A DNA stretch of 64,000 nucleotides, taken from contig JUHI01000001.1 of the NCBI GenBank assembly GCA_000799755.1, positions 806,001 through 870,000 of the forward strand, given 5' to 3'. Under the pieces are notes generated by a model. The model saw only the letters and a program-made list of their open reading frames with translations. It did no database searches and had not been told where the DNA came from. Below, in pieces: positions 1 to 8,373 of the stretch. The DNA is from Martinezella tropici (GTDB taxonomy: Bacteria; Pseudomonadota; Alphaproteobacteria; Rhizobiales; Rhizobiaceae). The translations under genes were made by a program, and so were the position numbers. The first letter of the stretch is position 1; every line of letters starts with the position of its first letter.

Positions 1-555
1 GTCGGCGACGGTCCGGGGCGTGCCTCTGGAGGCAAGATAGTCGGGAGATGCGCAAAGTATCATCCGAGTGGAGGTGAGCTTACGGGCAGCAAGACCTGCT
101 TCATCACGCAGCACCCCGTTGCGAATGGCAAGATCGAAGCCCTCGTCGAACAGATCGACGACGCGGTCGCTGAACGACAGGTCCAGCTCGAGCTTGGGAT
201 GAATGCGCGCCAGCTCCAACAGCTGTGGCGCGGCGCAGCAACGGCCGAAGAGCACGGGCATGGAGATGCGCAGGCGCCCCGTGACCTCGCGCTTGCCCGA
301 TTCGAGCATGGCCTCGCCCGACTGTATCTCGTCGAGTGCCCGGCGGCAGCGCTCATAGAAGGCCTGGCCTTCGTCCGTCAGGTTTTGCATGCGGGTCGTG
401 CGGTGAAAAAGGCGGACATTCAAGCGGCGCTCCAGCCTCGCAATCGTCTTGCCGATGGCCGAGCGCGAAAGATTCATGCGCGCCGCCGCCGCCGAAAAGC
501 CGCCGGCTTCGACCGCCTCGACGAATTCCGGAATGCCGTTGAGCATGTCATTCAT
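1..555 (-). CDS. LysR-family transcriptional regulator (C-terminus cut by window edge)
   Basis: Reading leftward from an ATG at 555, the frame stays open to base 1, giving 185 codons with no stop, so the 3' end lies outside the window. The N-terminus is a winged helix-turn-helix: a GGFSAAAARMNLSRSAIGKTI helix region, then RLERRLNVRLFHRTTR, typical of LysR DNA-binding domains of the CrgA/DsdC-like type. The start of the effector domain follows (GRLRISMPVLFGRC). It is divergent from the oxidoreductase at 664, with 108 bp between, so it probably controls that gene; this is inferred from layout only. An ATATCG..CGATAT dyad (595-600 / 621-626) lies between them. Confidence 0.9.
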   Translation of the reverse strand, partial: MNDMLNGIPEFVEAVEAGGFSAAAARMNLSRSAIGKTIARLERRLNVRLFHRTTRMQNLTDEGQAFYERCRRALDEIQSGEAMLESGKREVTGRLRISMPVLFGRCCAAPQLLELARIHPKLELDLSFSDRVVDLFDEGFDLAIRNGVLRDEAGLAARKLTSTRMILCASPDYLASRGTPRTVAD

Positions 556-663
556 GATGATTGTCTCCTATAGGGAACCAGTTGGCCGAAATAATATCGC
601 CACTGGCGACCAGAGAGCAACGATATAGTGCGTCCATTGTGTTCAATTCCTCCCAGGAGACCA

Positions 664-1692
664 ATGATGACGGAGACTATGAAGCGCTGGACCCTCGACA
701 AGATCGCCGTCGGCGCACCCTTGAACCTCACGGAAGCGGCGATCCCCACGCCCGCACGCGGCGAAGTCCTCGTGCGGGTCAAGGCCGTTTCGCTGAACTA
801 TCGCGACAAGCTCGTTCGCGAGACCGGCATGGGGCTTTCCATTCAGTTTCCCTTCGTGCCTGCCTCGGATATGGCGGGCGTTATCGAGGCGGTGGGAGAC
901 GACGTCACCAGATTCTCGGTTGGCGATCGCGTCATCTCGACCTTCCACCCCGGCTGGATTGATGGCAAGCCGCTCGGCGATGCCCGCAATCCTCCCTACA
1001 AGACGTTGGGCGGCTTCTATCCGGGCGTGCTTTCCGAATATATCTCCGTGCCCGCGGACTGGCTCGTCTCCGCACCGACGACCCTCGATTATGCCGAGGC
1101 CAGCACTCTGCCCTGCGCAGGTCTGACTGCATGGTTCGCGCTGGTGGAACGCGGCAAGCTCAAGCCGGGCGACAGCGTGCTGGTGCAGGGAACGGGCGGC
1201 GTCGCCCTCTTCGCCCTGCAGATCGCCGCCGCCCAGGGAGCCGAGGTCTTCGTGACGTCGTCGGGACCGGAAAAGCTGGCTCGTGCCAATGCCCTCGGAG
1301 CCCATCACGGCATTGATCGCAACACAAGCGACTGGGTGGAAGAGGTGTATCGGCTTAGCAACGATCGCGGCATCGACCATATCATCGAAATCGCCGGTGG
1401 ACCGAACTTCGCCCAATCGTTGAGGGCCGTGGCGCCTCACGGCCGGATTTCGGTCATCGGCGTGCTCGAAGGCTTCGATATTTCCGGGCCGGCGGCGCCG
1501 CTGCTGCTGAAATCCCCCACCGTGCAGGGCATCGGCGTCGGCCATCGCCGCTCGCTCGAAGATTTCGTGCGCGCGGTCGACAACATAGGGCTGAAGCCGG
1601 TGATCGACCATCGCTATGCGCTCGGCGAGGTGCGGGCGGCTTTCGATCATCTCGATCGCGGCCCCTTCGGCAAAATCGTCATCGAGCTTTGA
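664..1692 (+). CDS. NAD(P)-dependent MDR-family alcohol dehydrogenase / quinone oxidoreductase
   Basis: 342 residues, the usual length for medium-chain dehydrogenase/reductase enzymes. The N-terminal GroES-like domain contains SLNYRDK, the signature of the zinc-free quinone-oxidoreductase-like branch, so no catalytic zinc cysteine is expected at that position. The Rossmann fold shows GTGGVALFALQIA followed by the TSSGPEKLARANALGAHHGI cofactor loop. The start at 664 (ATG ATG) follows CCCAGGAGACCA, a good ribosome-binding site; an in-frame ATG at 628 has none. Substrate is unknown. The divergent LysR gene to the left is the likely regulator. Confidence 0.88.
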   Translation: MMTETMKRWTLDKIAVGAPLNLTEAAIPTPARGEVLVRVKAVSLNYRDKLVRETGMGLSIQFPFVPASDMAGVIEAVGDDVTRFSVGDRVISTFHPGWIDGKPLGDARNPPYKTLGGFYPGVLSEYISVPADWLVSAPTTLDYAEASTLPCAGLTAWFALVERGKLKPGDSVLVQGTGGVALFALQIAAAQGAEVFVTSSGPEKLARANALGAHHGIDRNTSDWVEEVYRLSNDRGIDHIIEIAGGPNFAQSLRAVAPHGRISVIGVLEGFDISGPAAPLLLKSPTVQGIGVGHRRSLEDFVRAVDNIGLKPVIDHRYALGEVRAAFDHLDRGPFGKIVIEL

Positions 1693-1740
1693 GGGGAAGC
1701 CGGGCCGCTGGGAAATGCGGCGGCCCGGCCGTTCTTGACA

Positions 1741-2793
1741 TCAGACCTTCGGCTGGAACGGCTGCGGCACGCGCTGAGCGCCCTGGCGGGCCAACATCCA
1801 GCCGGGATATTCGGCGGGAAGCGCGCTGACCGCGTCGAGCTTGGCGATGTCGTCGGCATCAAGCTTCAGCTTGACGGCGGCAAGATTCTGATCGAGCTGG
1901 TCGAGACGCTTGGCACCAATGATGATGCTGGTGACGAAGGGTTTTGCCAGTATCCAGGCGAGGGCCACGGTGGCGACGCTGGAGCCGTGCTTTTCCGCCA
2001 CTTCGCGCATGGCGGCGACGCAGGCCCAGGCGCGATCCTTGTCGACGGGTGGGAAATCGAAGCTCGCACGCCGTCCCTCGCCATTACCCGGAGCGCCGGG
2101 ACCGTATTTGCCCGAGAGCAGGCCGCCTGCCAGCGGCGACCAGACCATGAGCCCCAGCTTTTCTTCCGTCATCAATGGCACGATCTCCCGCTCCAGATCA
2201 CGGCCGGCGATGGAATAGTAGGCCTGCACGGTCTCGAACCGGGCGAAGCCGCGGCGCTCCGAGATACCGAGCGCCTTGGCGATGCGCCAGGCCTGCCAGT
2301 TGGAAACGCCGACATAACGAACCAGGCCGCGCGAGACGAGATCGTCCAGCGCCCGCAGCGTCTCGTCGATCGGCGTTACTGTGTCGGTGGCGTGGATCTG
2401 ATAAAGGTCGATATGATCGGTCTGCAGGCGGTCCAGGCTTGCCTGCACGGAATCCATGATATGGCCGCGCGAGGCGCCACGATCGTTGGGCTTGTCGCCC
2501 ATGACGCCATAGACCTTGGTGGCAATGACGACATCCTTGCGGGGAACGCCGAGATTCTTCAGGGCCTGGCCAAGCAGCTTTTCGGAATTGCCGAAGGAAT
2601 AGACGTCGGCGGTGTCGATAAAGTTGACGCCGGCGGCCAGCGAGCCTTCGACGATCTTGTCGGCGAGCGCCTGGTCGACATCGGCGATCGAGCCCCAGAG
2701 GCTGTTGTTGGGGTTGGCTTCACCGAAGGTCATCGTGCCCAGGCAAAGTTCGGAGACGAACAGCCCGGTATTGCCGAGTTGATTGTAACGCAT
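1741..2793 (-). CDS. Aldo/keto reductase
   Basis: 350 residues with a full AKR TIM-barrel pattern: N-terminal LGNTGLFVSELCLGTMTFG, then FIDTADVYSFGNSEKLLG with the catalytic Asp and Tyr, then TKVYG with the catalytic Lys, and DLYQIHATD with the conserved His. The C-terminal NADPH-binding part has SIIIGAKRLDQLDQNL. Start at 2793 is preceded on its strand by AAGGGAATTTTTCCT. It resembles bacterial AKR11/AKR12-type general aldehyde reductases; the physiological substrate cannot be deduced. It converges with the MDR gene, with 48 bp between stops. Confidence 0.9.
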   Translation of the reverse strand: MRYNQLGNTGLFVSELCLGTMTFGEANPNNSLWGSIADVDQALADKIVEGSLAAGVNFIDTADVYSFGNSEKLLGQALKNLGVPRKDVVIATKVYGVMGDKPNDRGASRGHIMDSVQASLDRLQTDHIDLYQIHATDTVTPIDETLRALDDLVSRGLVRYVGVSNWQAWRIAKALGISERRGFARFETVQAYYSIAGRDLEREIVPLMTEEKLGLMVWSPLAGGLLSGKYGPGAPGNGEGRRASFDFPPVDKDRAWACVAAMREVAEKHGSSVATVALAWILAKPFVTSIIIGAKRLDQLDQNLAAVKLKLDADDIAKLDAVSALPAEYPGWMLARQGAQRVPQPFQPKV

Positions 2794-3097
2794 AGGAAAA
2801 ATTCCCTTGTAATCAGCCGGAAGACGCTTCCGGCCGGTGAATGCATATCTTTTCGCTATAGATTGGCCCCGGCACGACAGCGGCAATTGGCGCTGCCCTG
2901 GAGAGGTCATAAGACAGTCATCGAGGCACGGCTCTGGCTCCGCGGCGATCGAGACAACAACGACATAATGCACCGGAAACCGCTTTCAACGCGAGACCTT
3001 CCGTCGATCACGATGCGGTTACCGGCGCTCACCCTTGCTTCCGCTTCGCGACGGAATAGATTCCAGCAATCATGACATGCGCAAAACGGACATACCG
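2794..3097. other. Intergenic region between divergent AKR and HAD genes
   Basis: About 300 bases without a credible gene. It must hold the promoters of the leftward aldo/keto reductase and the rightward HAD hydrolase. I see no convincing palindrome, repeat or RNA structure. An in-frame extension of the HAD frame upstream to 3035 has no ribosome-binding site. Confidence 0.5.
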
Positions 3098-3802
3098 ATG
3101 ACGCAACGCCCCTTGACCACGATCGGCTTCGATGCCGACGACACGCTTTGGCAGAACGAACAATTCTACCGGCTGACGGAACTGCAGTTTACCGATCTTC
3201 TTGCCGATCACGCCGCAAGCGACGTCATTTCCGCGCGGCTGCTGGAGGCGGAGAAGCGCAACCTCCGCCACTACGGCTTCGGCATAAAGGGCTTCACCCT
3301 GTCGATGATCGAGACGGCCATCGAGATCACCGAGGGCCAGGTGCCGTCGAACGTCATCGCGCAGATTCTCGATATCGGCCGCGATCTTCTCGCCCATCCC
3401 GTCGAAACCCTGCCCCACGTGCGCCAGACGCTGGAGGCCCTGTCGGGCAAATACCTGCTGGTGCTGATTACCAAGGGCGATCTCTTCGATCAGGAGCGCA
3501 AGCTTGCCCAATCCGGGCTCGGCGACCTTTTCGATGCGATCGAGATCGTTTCGGACAAGAACGCCTCCACCTACCGCCGCATCTTCTCCAAGGTCGGGGA
3601 TGGGCCGGAACGGGCGATGATGATCGGCAACTCGCTGAAATCGGACATCGTGCCGGCGCTTGCCGCCGGCAGCTACGGCGTCTTCGTGCCGCACGAACTC
3701 ACATGGTCGTTCGAACATGTCGAGGAACCGAGCCAGGCGCCGCGTTTCCGCAAGATCGACCATCTCGGCGAGTTGCACGGCATTATCGAGGCGTTGTCCT
3801 AA
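3098..3802 (+). CDS. HAD-superfamily hydrolase
   Basis: 234 residues. HAD motif I is GFDADDTLW near residues 10-18, with the nucleophile Asp and the acid/base Asp two residues on. Motif II is seen in LVLITKGD and motif IV in MMIGNSLKSDIVPA. A mostly helical cap lies between motifs I and II, placing it among subclass C1 phosphatases. I chose ATG 3098 because it sits just before the conserved beta strand; ATG 3077 in frame is an alternative, and neither has a strong ribosome-binding site. The substrate is unknown. Its stop lies 3 bp from that of the convergent secreted-protein gene. Confidence 0.88.
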   Translation: MTQRPLTTIGFDADDTLWQNEQFYRLTELQFTDLLADHAASDVISARLLEAEKRNLRHYGFGIKGFTLSMIETAIEITEGQVPSNVIAQILDIGRDLLAHPVETLPHVRQTLEALSGKYLLVLITKGDLFDQERKLAQSGLGDLFDAIEIVSDKNASTYRRIFSKVGDGPERAMMIGNSLKSDIVPALAAGSYGVFVPHELTWSFEHVEEPSQAPRFRKIDHLGELHGIIEALS

Positions 3803-3805
3803 GCC

Positions 3806-4330
3806 CTACTGCCCCTGCTTGGAGCGCGGCGGGAACAGCATCGGACCCTGATCCTTCTGCTGGTCGGCTGGCTGCTGTGTCGCCGGCGGATTGGGATCGA
3901 TGAGGATCTCATAGGGTGCGCCGAGACCGCGCCGGCGCGTGACGCGAGAATAGTATGGCTTGATCAGCCAGGTCGTATCCTCGTTGACGGTGACGTCGGC
4001 GGTGTTGCCGTCCTCATCCGTGCCGAAGAAGGATTCGTCCTCGTTCGAAGAGAGGTCGAAGATCGCCATGAAGGCATATTTGCTCTTCGAGCTGAAGGTG
4101 ATCCGTATATGCTGGCCCTTCTTTAGCGGCAGCATATAGACCTTGCCCTTGCCGAATTTCGTCCAGCCCGTCAGCTTTTCGAGGACGGCCGGCAGGGCGA
4201 TCTTCTCGAGCTTTTCGCCGCGATCGAGCTGCGGCAGTTGCGGTTGCTGGGTGTCGGTTTGCGCATTCGCGGCCACGGCGCCGAACAGCGCGAACATCGT
4301 CAGGAAAAGGCCGAGAAGCGTCGTTCTCAC
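3806..4330 (-). CDS. Secreted protein of unknown function coupled to tag
   Basis: 174 residues starting at a GTG that overlaps the tag stop codon in the sequence GTGA, a typical translational-coupling junction. With this start the N-terminus is an ideal signal peptide (RTTLLGLFLTMFALFGAVAANA then Q). The mature protein is small and polar, with a KFGKGKVYMLPLKKGQHIRI segment, a TVNEDTTWLIKPYYSRVTRR segment and a Gln/Pro-rich tail. I do not recognise the family. The likely location is periplasm. Annotating it from an upstream ATG at 4375 would destroy the signal peptide. Confidence 0.75.
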   Translation of the reverse strand: MRTTLLGLFLTMFALFGAVAANAQTDTQQPQLPQLDRGEKLEKIALPAVLEKLTGWTKFGKGKVYMLPLKKGQHIRITFSSKSKYAFMAIFDLSSNEDESFFGTDEDGNTADVTVNEDTTWLIKPYYSRVTRRRGLGAPYEILIDPNPPATQQPADQQKDQGPMLFPPRSKQGQ

Positions 4331-4956
4331 GGCCGCACCAATGCGCAACGCATCGCCTCCACCTCTTTCCGGCAATAGCAGCCTTCAATATGATCGTTAA
4401 CGAGGCCCATGGCCTGCATGAAGGCATAAACTGTGGTCGGGCCGACGAAGGTCCAGCCGCGCTTCTTCAAATCCTTGGAAATCCGAACGGAGGCGGCGCT
4501 CGTCGGATTGGCGCGGAGATGGGCAAGGTCGAAGAGTTCGGGGCGCTCGGCGGCACTCGGCTCCTGGCTCCAGAAATAGCGGGCGAGCGAGCCGAATTCG
4601 TTGCGCAGCTCGATGGCGCGGCGGGCATTGTTGATGGTGGAGACGATCTTGCCGCGATGACGGATGATGCCGGCATCGGCAACACAACGCTCGATATCGG
4701 CATCGTCGAATCTCGCGACCTTCTCGAAATCGAAACCGGCAAAAGCGGCGCGGAAATTCTCGCGCTTGCGCAGGATCGTCAGCCAAGACAGGCCGGACTG
4801 GAAGCCTTCCAGGCAGATCTTCTCGAAAAGCCTGATGTCGTCGACGACCGGGCGCCCCCACTCCTCGTCGTGATAGCGCAGATAATCCGGCAGATTGGCG
4901 TGCCAGAAGCAGCGGTCCTTGCCGTCTTCGCCGGTGATGATGCCCGTTTCGGCCAT
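4327..4956 (-). CDS. tag: DNA-3-methyladenine glycosylase I
   Basis: 209 residues, close to the length of E. coli Tag. It excises 3-methyladenine from alkylated DNA as the first step of base-excision repair. Seen directly: the N-terminal CFWHANLPDYLRYHDEEWG block, FEKICLEGFQSGLSWLTILRKRENFR with the substrate-pocket Glu and Trp, and the C-terminal HIEGCYCR that with the N-terminal Cys and His forms the structural zinc site. The gene is leftward and overlaps the secreted-protein gene downstream by four bases. Confidence 0.96.
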   Translation of the reverse strand: MAETGIITGEDGKDRCFWHANLPDYLRYHDEEWGRPVVDDIRLFEKICLEGFQSGLSWLTILRKRENFRAAFAGFDFEKVARFDDADIERCVADAGIIRHRGKIVSTINNARRAIELRNEFGSLARYFWSQEPSAAERPELFDLAHLRANPTSAASVRISKDLKKRGWTFVGPTTVYAFMQAMGLVNDHIEGCYCRKEVEAMRCALVRP

Positions 4957-5258
4957 TTTCGCGATTCGTCCCCTATTTCAGCGCGCGCTACCGGAAACCA
5001 GTAAGCCACTATCGGATAAATTGAGATCAATCAAATGCTTAAATTCATAGGCACATTCGGGCGACCGTGCATTCCGATTCATGATTTACCACTTGCAAAC
5101 CATCTTTCAAAACCAGGCGGTAACCCTGACAAAGCTTTATCGGCTTTTCGGCATTTTGATGAATAGATGTTTACCATTCGCTCGCGTGCAAGTGGCACCA
5201 TGGTTTCGACCGGGTGCTGTTGCGCCCATCTTCGGCCCATGTGTAGAGAGTTTGTCCG
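4957..5258. other. AT-rich intergenic region between tag and the first L,D-transpeptidase gene
   Basis: About 300 bases without a gene. It must carry the divergent promoters of tag and of the transpeptidase at 5259. The one notable site is TTGAGATCAATCAA at 5021-5034, which matches the FNR/FixK consensus TTGAT-N4-ATCAA at nine of ten fixed positions. It is closer to tag than to the transpeptidase start, so its role is doubtful. Confidence 0.4.
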
Positions 5259-6041
5259 ATGATGAAACATGCCGTTCTATGTGCCGCCGGCGTTCTGAGC
5301 CTGCTTGCCTCCACCGCCTTTGCCGACGATCGCTATCAGTCGCGCCCGCCCGTCATCGTCAGCCCCGATCTGACCGCCCCCTGGGTGATGCAGCTCGGCG
5401 GCGGCAACGTGCAGCCGGTCGTCTACCCGCGCCCGATGGCGCGGCGCGCGGCCGATCCCGCCATGCAGCAGCAGGCCAATCCGCAGGTACGTCAGGTCGT
5501 GCAGCCGCGCGGCCTGTTCTCCCGCCCGGTCGTGCAGCAGGTCGCGATGGCCCGCCCGCAATATCCGGCAATCCGCGGCCAGATCGCTCCGCAGTTCCTG
5601 CCGCAGATCGTCGACTACCAGACCAAGGAAAAGCCCGGCAGCATCGTCATCGACACCAACAACCGCTTCCTCTACCTCGTGATGGACGGCGGCAAGGCGC
5701 GGCGCTATGGCGTCGGCGTCGGCAAGCCCGGCTTCGAATGGGCTGGCGCTCACACCGTCACCCGCAAGCAGGAATGGCCGGATTGGACGCCGCCCGCCGA
5801 AATGATCTCGCGCGAAGCCGCCAAGGGCCATTATCTGCCGGCGCGCATGGAAGGCGGCGAGGGCAATCCGCTCGGCGCGCGCGCCATGTATCTGGGCTCG
5901 ACGCTCTATCGCATCCACGGCACCAACGCGCCATGGACCATCGGCAATGCCGTCTCCTCCGGCTGCATCCGCCTGCGCAACGAAGATGTCATCGATCTCT
6001 ACAATCGCGTAAAGGTCGGCACGCGCGTCACCGTCATGTAG
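5259..6041 (+). CDS. L,D-transpeptidase (YkuD family), paralog 1
   Basis: 260 residues. A signal peptide (KHAVLCAAGVLSLLASTAFA) is followed by a Gln/Pro-rich spacer of about 90 residues and then a YkuD catalytic domain. The active-site block is HGTNAPWTIGNAVSSGCIR, with the catalytic Cys at residue 236 and the conserved His at its start. Such enzymes make 3-3 cross-links in peptidoglycan or attach proteins to it in the periplasm; rhizobia use them heavily. The start is ATG ATG at 5259. A second, shorter paralog follows 220 bp downstream on the same strand. Confidence 0.93.
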   Translation: MMKHAVLCAAGVLSLLASTAFADDRYQSRPPVIVSPDLTAPWVMQLGGGNVQPVVYPRPMARRAADPAMQQQANPQVRQVVQPRGLFSRPVVQQVAMARPQYPAIRGQIAPQFLPQIVDYQTKEKPGSIVIDTNNRFLYLVMDGGKARRYGVGVGKPGFEWAGAHTVTRKQEWPDWTPPAEMISREAAKGHYLPARMEGGEGNPLGARAMYLGSTLYRIHGTNAPWTIGNAVSSGCIRLRNEDVIDLYNRVKVGTRVTVM

Positions 6042-6223
6042 TCCCGAACGGCCTTCGGACCTGCGCGGCGGCATCACCCTCATCGAAGGGCCAGCAGCTC
6101 GCCGCGCGGCCATGCCCGTCACTATATCTCAGACTATAGTCCGACCCGCGATAGAAGAGAGGGCGTTTCTCCCAATCCGTTCTTCGTATTGGACATTTTG
6201 ATCTTGATCCCCTCGCCGGTTCC

Positions 6224-6239
6224 GGTAGTTTCCTACCGA
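6224..6239 (+). other. Small hairpin in the leader of the second L,D-transpeptidase gene
   Basis: A perfect 6-bp stem CGGTAG / CTACCG with a TTTC loop lies 22 bases before the start codon, just upstream of the GAGGGG ribosome-binding site. No T-run follows, so it is not a terminator. It may be a leader or mRNA-stability hairpin. Confidence 0.35.
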
Positions 6240-6261
6240 ATTCAACGAGGGGAATGCCATT

Positions 6262-6960
6262 ATGAAAGCAGCATTGTCGATCGTGACGACAGGTGTCGTT
6301 GCGGCGTGTCTTCTTGCGGCGTCGAACGCAGCCGCCTTCACCGCTTCCGCACCCTATGCGGCGCCGGCCAAGCGTGCCGACCTGATCCAGGTGGCGATGG
6401 AGCCGCAGGGCCAGGTCAAGCCGCAGTTCCAGCGGCGGCTGGTGCGGTTGTCGACCAACGAAGCGCCGGGCACCATCATCATCGACACCAACAACAAGTA
6501 TCTCTATCTCGTCGAAGGCAACAACCGCGCGAGACGCTACGGCATCGGCGTCGGCCGCGAAGGCTTCGGCTGGTCCGGCGTGGTCAAGGTCGGCCGCAAG
6601 GCCGAATGGCCGGGCTGGACGCCGCCGCCGGAAATGCGCATCCGCGAGGCCAAGAAGGGTCACAAGCTGCCGGCCTACCAGGAAGGTGGCGAGGATAACC
6701 CGCTCGGCGCGCGCGCCATGTATCTCTATCGCAACGGCAACGATACTGCCTTCCGCATCCACGGCACCAACCAGCCCTGGAGCATCGGCCTGAACATGTC
6801 TTCCGGCTGCATCCGCATGATGAACAAGGATGTGACGGATCTTTACGATCGGGTTCCGATCGGCACGAAGGTCATCGTCGTCGGGCCTGGCAACAAGCAG
6901 GGTGAAGTCAGCTATCAGGACCGCGGCGTCGACGTGCTGAGGACCATGTTCGGCGGCTGA
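6262..6960 (+). CDS. L,D-transpeptidase (YkuD family), paralog 2
   Basis: 232 residues. The signal peptide ends at AASNAAAF and a much shorter linker leads into the YkuD domain. The domain parallels the first copy block by block: [17 protein letters not shown], the [10 protein letters not shown] segment, [11 protein letters not shown], and the active site [19 protein letters not shown] with the catalytic Cys at residue 183. A 20-residue C-terminal tail beyond the domain is absent from paralog 1. The start follows CGAGGGGAATGCCATT. The two genes look like an old tandem duplication with independent promoters. Confidence 0.93.
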   Translation: MKAALSIVTTGVVAACLLAASNAAAFTASAPYAAPAKRADLIQVAMEPQGQVKPQFQRRLVRLSTNEAPGTIIIDTNNKYLYLVEGNNRARRYGIGVGREGFGWSGVVKVGRKAEWPGWTPPPEMRIREAKKGHKLPAYQEGGEDNPLGARAMYLYRNGNDTAFRIHGTNQPWSIGLNMSSGCIRMMNKDVTDLYDRVPIGTKVIVVGPGNKQGEVSYQDRGVDVLRTMFGG

Positions 6961-7278
6961 TGGAGCGGGGCATCAGCCTGCTCCGAATCAGACAGCAAAA
7001 TAGCGGGCGTCCCGAACGATGGCATGGCATCATTCGTGCGCGTAACGGGCGCCCGCATCTATCGCAATGGCCAATTCTATCCAGTCCCCGCGCGAGGGTA
7101 CTGTTGCGCCGGGGTTACAGCCCGGAACTTATCGCACCGCGCCGCCGATGATCGGCCCGATACATTCAGTCTACCGTCTGTTTTTCCCCCTCAACCGCGA
7201 CTTGCCTACCGTTGACTGCAATAGAAGTGTCACGGAAGCGCGCTTAGATGGCAGCACTTTGGCATCCGGGGATTTCAT
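6961..7278. other. Intergenic region upstream of the LpxQ-like gene
   Basis: 318 bases in which I see no supported gene. Short open frames around 7024-7215 lack a ribosome-binding site and recognisable sequence. It should contain the terminator of the transpeptidase gene and the promoter of the barrel gene. I could not pick out a clear promoter by eye. Confidence 0.4.
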
Positions 7279-7950
7279 ATGCATCGTGCGTTTCGCAACA
7301 AGCAGCCGGCACTTGCCGTGCTTGCGGTCTCATCATTTCTATTGGCCGCCGGTTCCGCCTCGGCGGAAATGCAATTTTCCGCTTACGGCGGCATACAGGG
7401 CGCGACCGGCAGCAATGTCACCACATCGGACGGCGCCGATTTCGACCCGAACTGGTCCGGCAAATCTTTCAAGATGCCACCCTATTTCGGTTTTCGCGGC
7501 ATCTGGTGGCTCGATCAGTTCGACAAGCCGAACTGGGGTGTGTCGCTCGATTACAGCCATGCGAAGGTCTACGGCGATCTCGGCAATACGCCCGGCTGGT
7601 CGCATTTCGAGTTCACCGACGGCTTGAATATGCTGACGCTGAACGCGCTCTACCGCTTCCAGGACTCCAGCCGCAACTGGACGCCCTATGTCGGCCTCGG
7701 CGCCGGCATCAACGTGCCGCATGTCGAAGTCACCCGCGATTCCGGCAAGACCTTCGACTACCAGTTCGGCGGCCCTTCGCTGCAGGCACAGGCCGGCGTC
7801 AGCTATCAGTTCGCCAAGCACTGGTCGACCTTCGTCGAATACAAAGGCAACTACAACTTCGTGAACGATGTCTCGATTGACAGCGGCGACACGCTGAAGA
7901 CCAGAGTCTTCACGCATGCGCTCAACTTCGGCGTCTCGTTCAACTTCTAA
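7279..7950 (+). CDS. lpxQ: Outer-membrane beta-barrel protein, probable lipid A oxidase (LpxQ-like)
   Basis: 223 residues with a signal peptide ending ASAE, then alternating amphipathic strands and a terminal aromatic (ALNFGVSFNF), the pattern of a small 8-stranded outer-membrane barrel. Length, the MQFSAYGG start, GWSHFEFTDGLNMLTLNALYRFQD and the WTPYVGLGAGINVPHVEVTR segment fit my recollection of rhizobial LpxQ, the oxygen-dependent enzyme that converts the proximal glucosamine of lipid A to 2-aminogluconate. That assignment is from memory, not a search; the safe call is a small outer-membrane barrel. A strong hairpin follows at 7978-8005. Confidence 0.65.
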   Translation: MHRAFRNKQPALAVLAVSSFLLAAGSASAEMQFSAYGGIQGATGSNVTTSDGADFDPNWSGKSFKMPPYFGFRGIWWLDQFDKPNWGVSLDYSHAKVYGDLGNTPGWSHFEFTDGLNMLTLNALYRFQDSSRNWTPYVGLGAGINVPHVEVTRDSGKTFDYQFGGPSLQAQAGVSYQFAKHWSTFVEYKGNYNFVNDVSIDSGDTLKTRVFTHALNFGVSFNF

Positions 7951-7977
7951 GAACAGCCGATCTTCCACCACTATCGA

Positions 7978-8005
7978 TCCCCCAAACCGGTTCAGGCTTG
8001 GGGGA
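7978..8005 (+). terminator. Intrinsic-terminator-like hairpin after the LpxQ-like gene
   Basis: TCCCCCAA (7978-7985) pairs perfectly with TTGGGGGA (7998-8005), and two more C-G pairs form inside after one mismatch. It starts 27 bases after the stop codon. The following TTGTGTGCTATTATT is only moderately T-rich, so termination may be partial. Confidence 0.6.
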
Positions 8006-8025
8006 TTGTGTGCTATTATTCGGGC

Positions 8026-8373
8026 ATGAGCTTCTTCTACTATCGTTGCGACTGGATTCATCCGGAAAGCGAGGAGCCGGTCATCGTCTATTACGAGGTC
8101 GATGTTGCCGGCGATGTTCCCCGGCTCATCGATGTATTCGCTGATGGCCGCCGACACTGCATGTCGGTCGCCGATATTTCGCTGCGCGAGCGTGAGATTC
8201 AACGCCTGACCAGCCTGGTGGAAGGCTCATTTTACGACGGTATCGCCGGATTGGTGGACGGCATCTTCTTCGAAGAGGGTCAGGAACGCATTAGCATGAC
8301 GCGCATCGCCGCCGACAAGTTCGAGGGCGAATGGCAGGCCTACCGCCTGCCCGCATCAGGCAAGCTGCATTAG
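8026..8373 (+). CDS. Conserved-looking small protein of unknown function
   Basis: 115 residues from ATG 8026, beginning MSFFYYRCDWIHPESEEPVI. It is acidic, without signal peptide or membrane segment, and has a regular alpha/beta look (IVYYEVDVAGDVPRLIDVF, ISLREREIQRLTSLVEGSFY). I do not recognise a domain. Its stop overlaps the end of the convergent glcF gene by four bases (8370-8373). A weak ribosome-binding site and the preceding hairpin leave the transcript start uncertain. Confidence 0.65.
   Translation: MSFFYYRCDWIHPESEEPVIVYYEVDVAGDVPRLIDVFADGRRHCMSVADISLREREIQRLTSLVEGSFYDGIAGLVDGIFFEEGQERISMTRIAADKFEGEWQAYRLPASGKLH

Noticed and set aside
1735..3075. 446-codon open frame on the plus strand
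   Set aside because: Lies wholly opposite the aldo/keto reductase gene and gives a low-complexity shadow product.
7024..7215. 63-codon frame before the LpxQ-like gene
   Set aside because: No ribosome-binding site, no recognisable sequence, and two competing overlapping frames of the same length; called intergenic.
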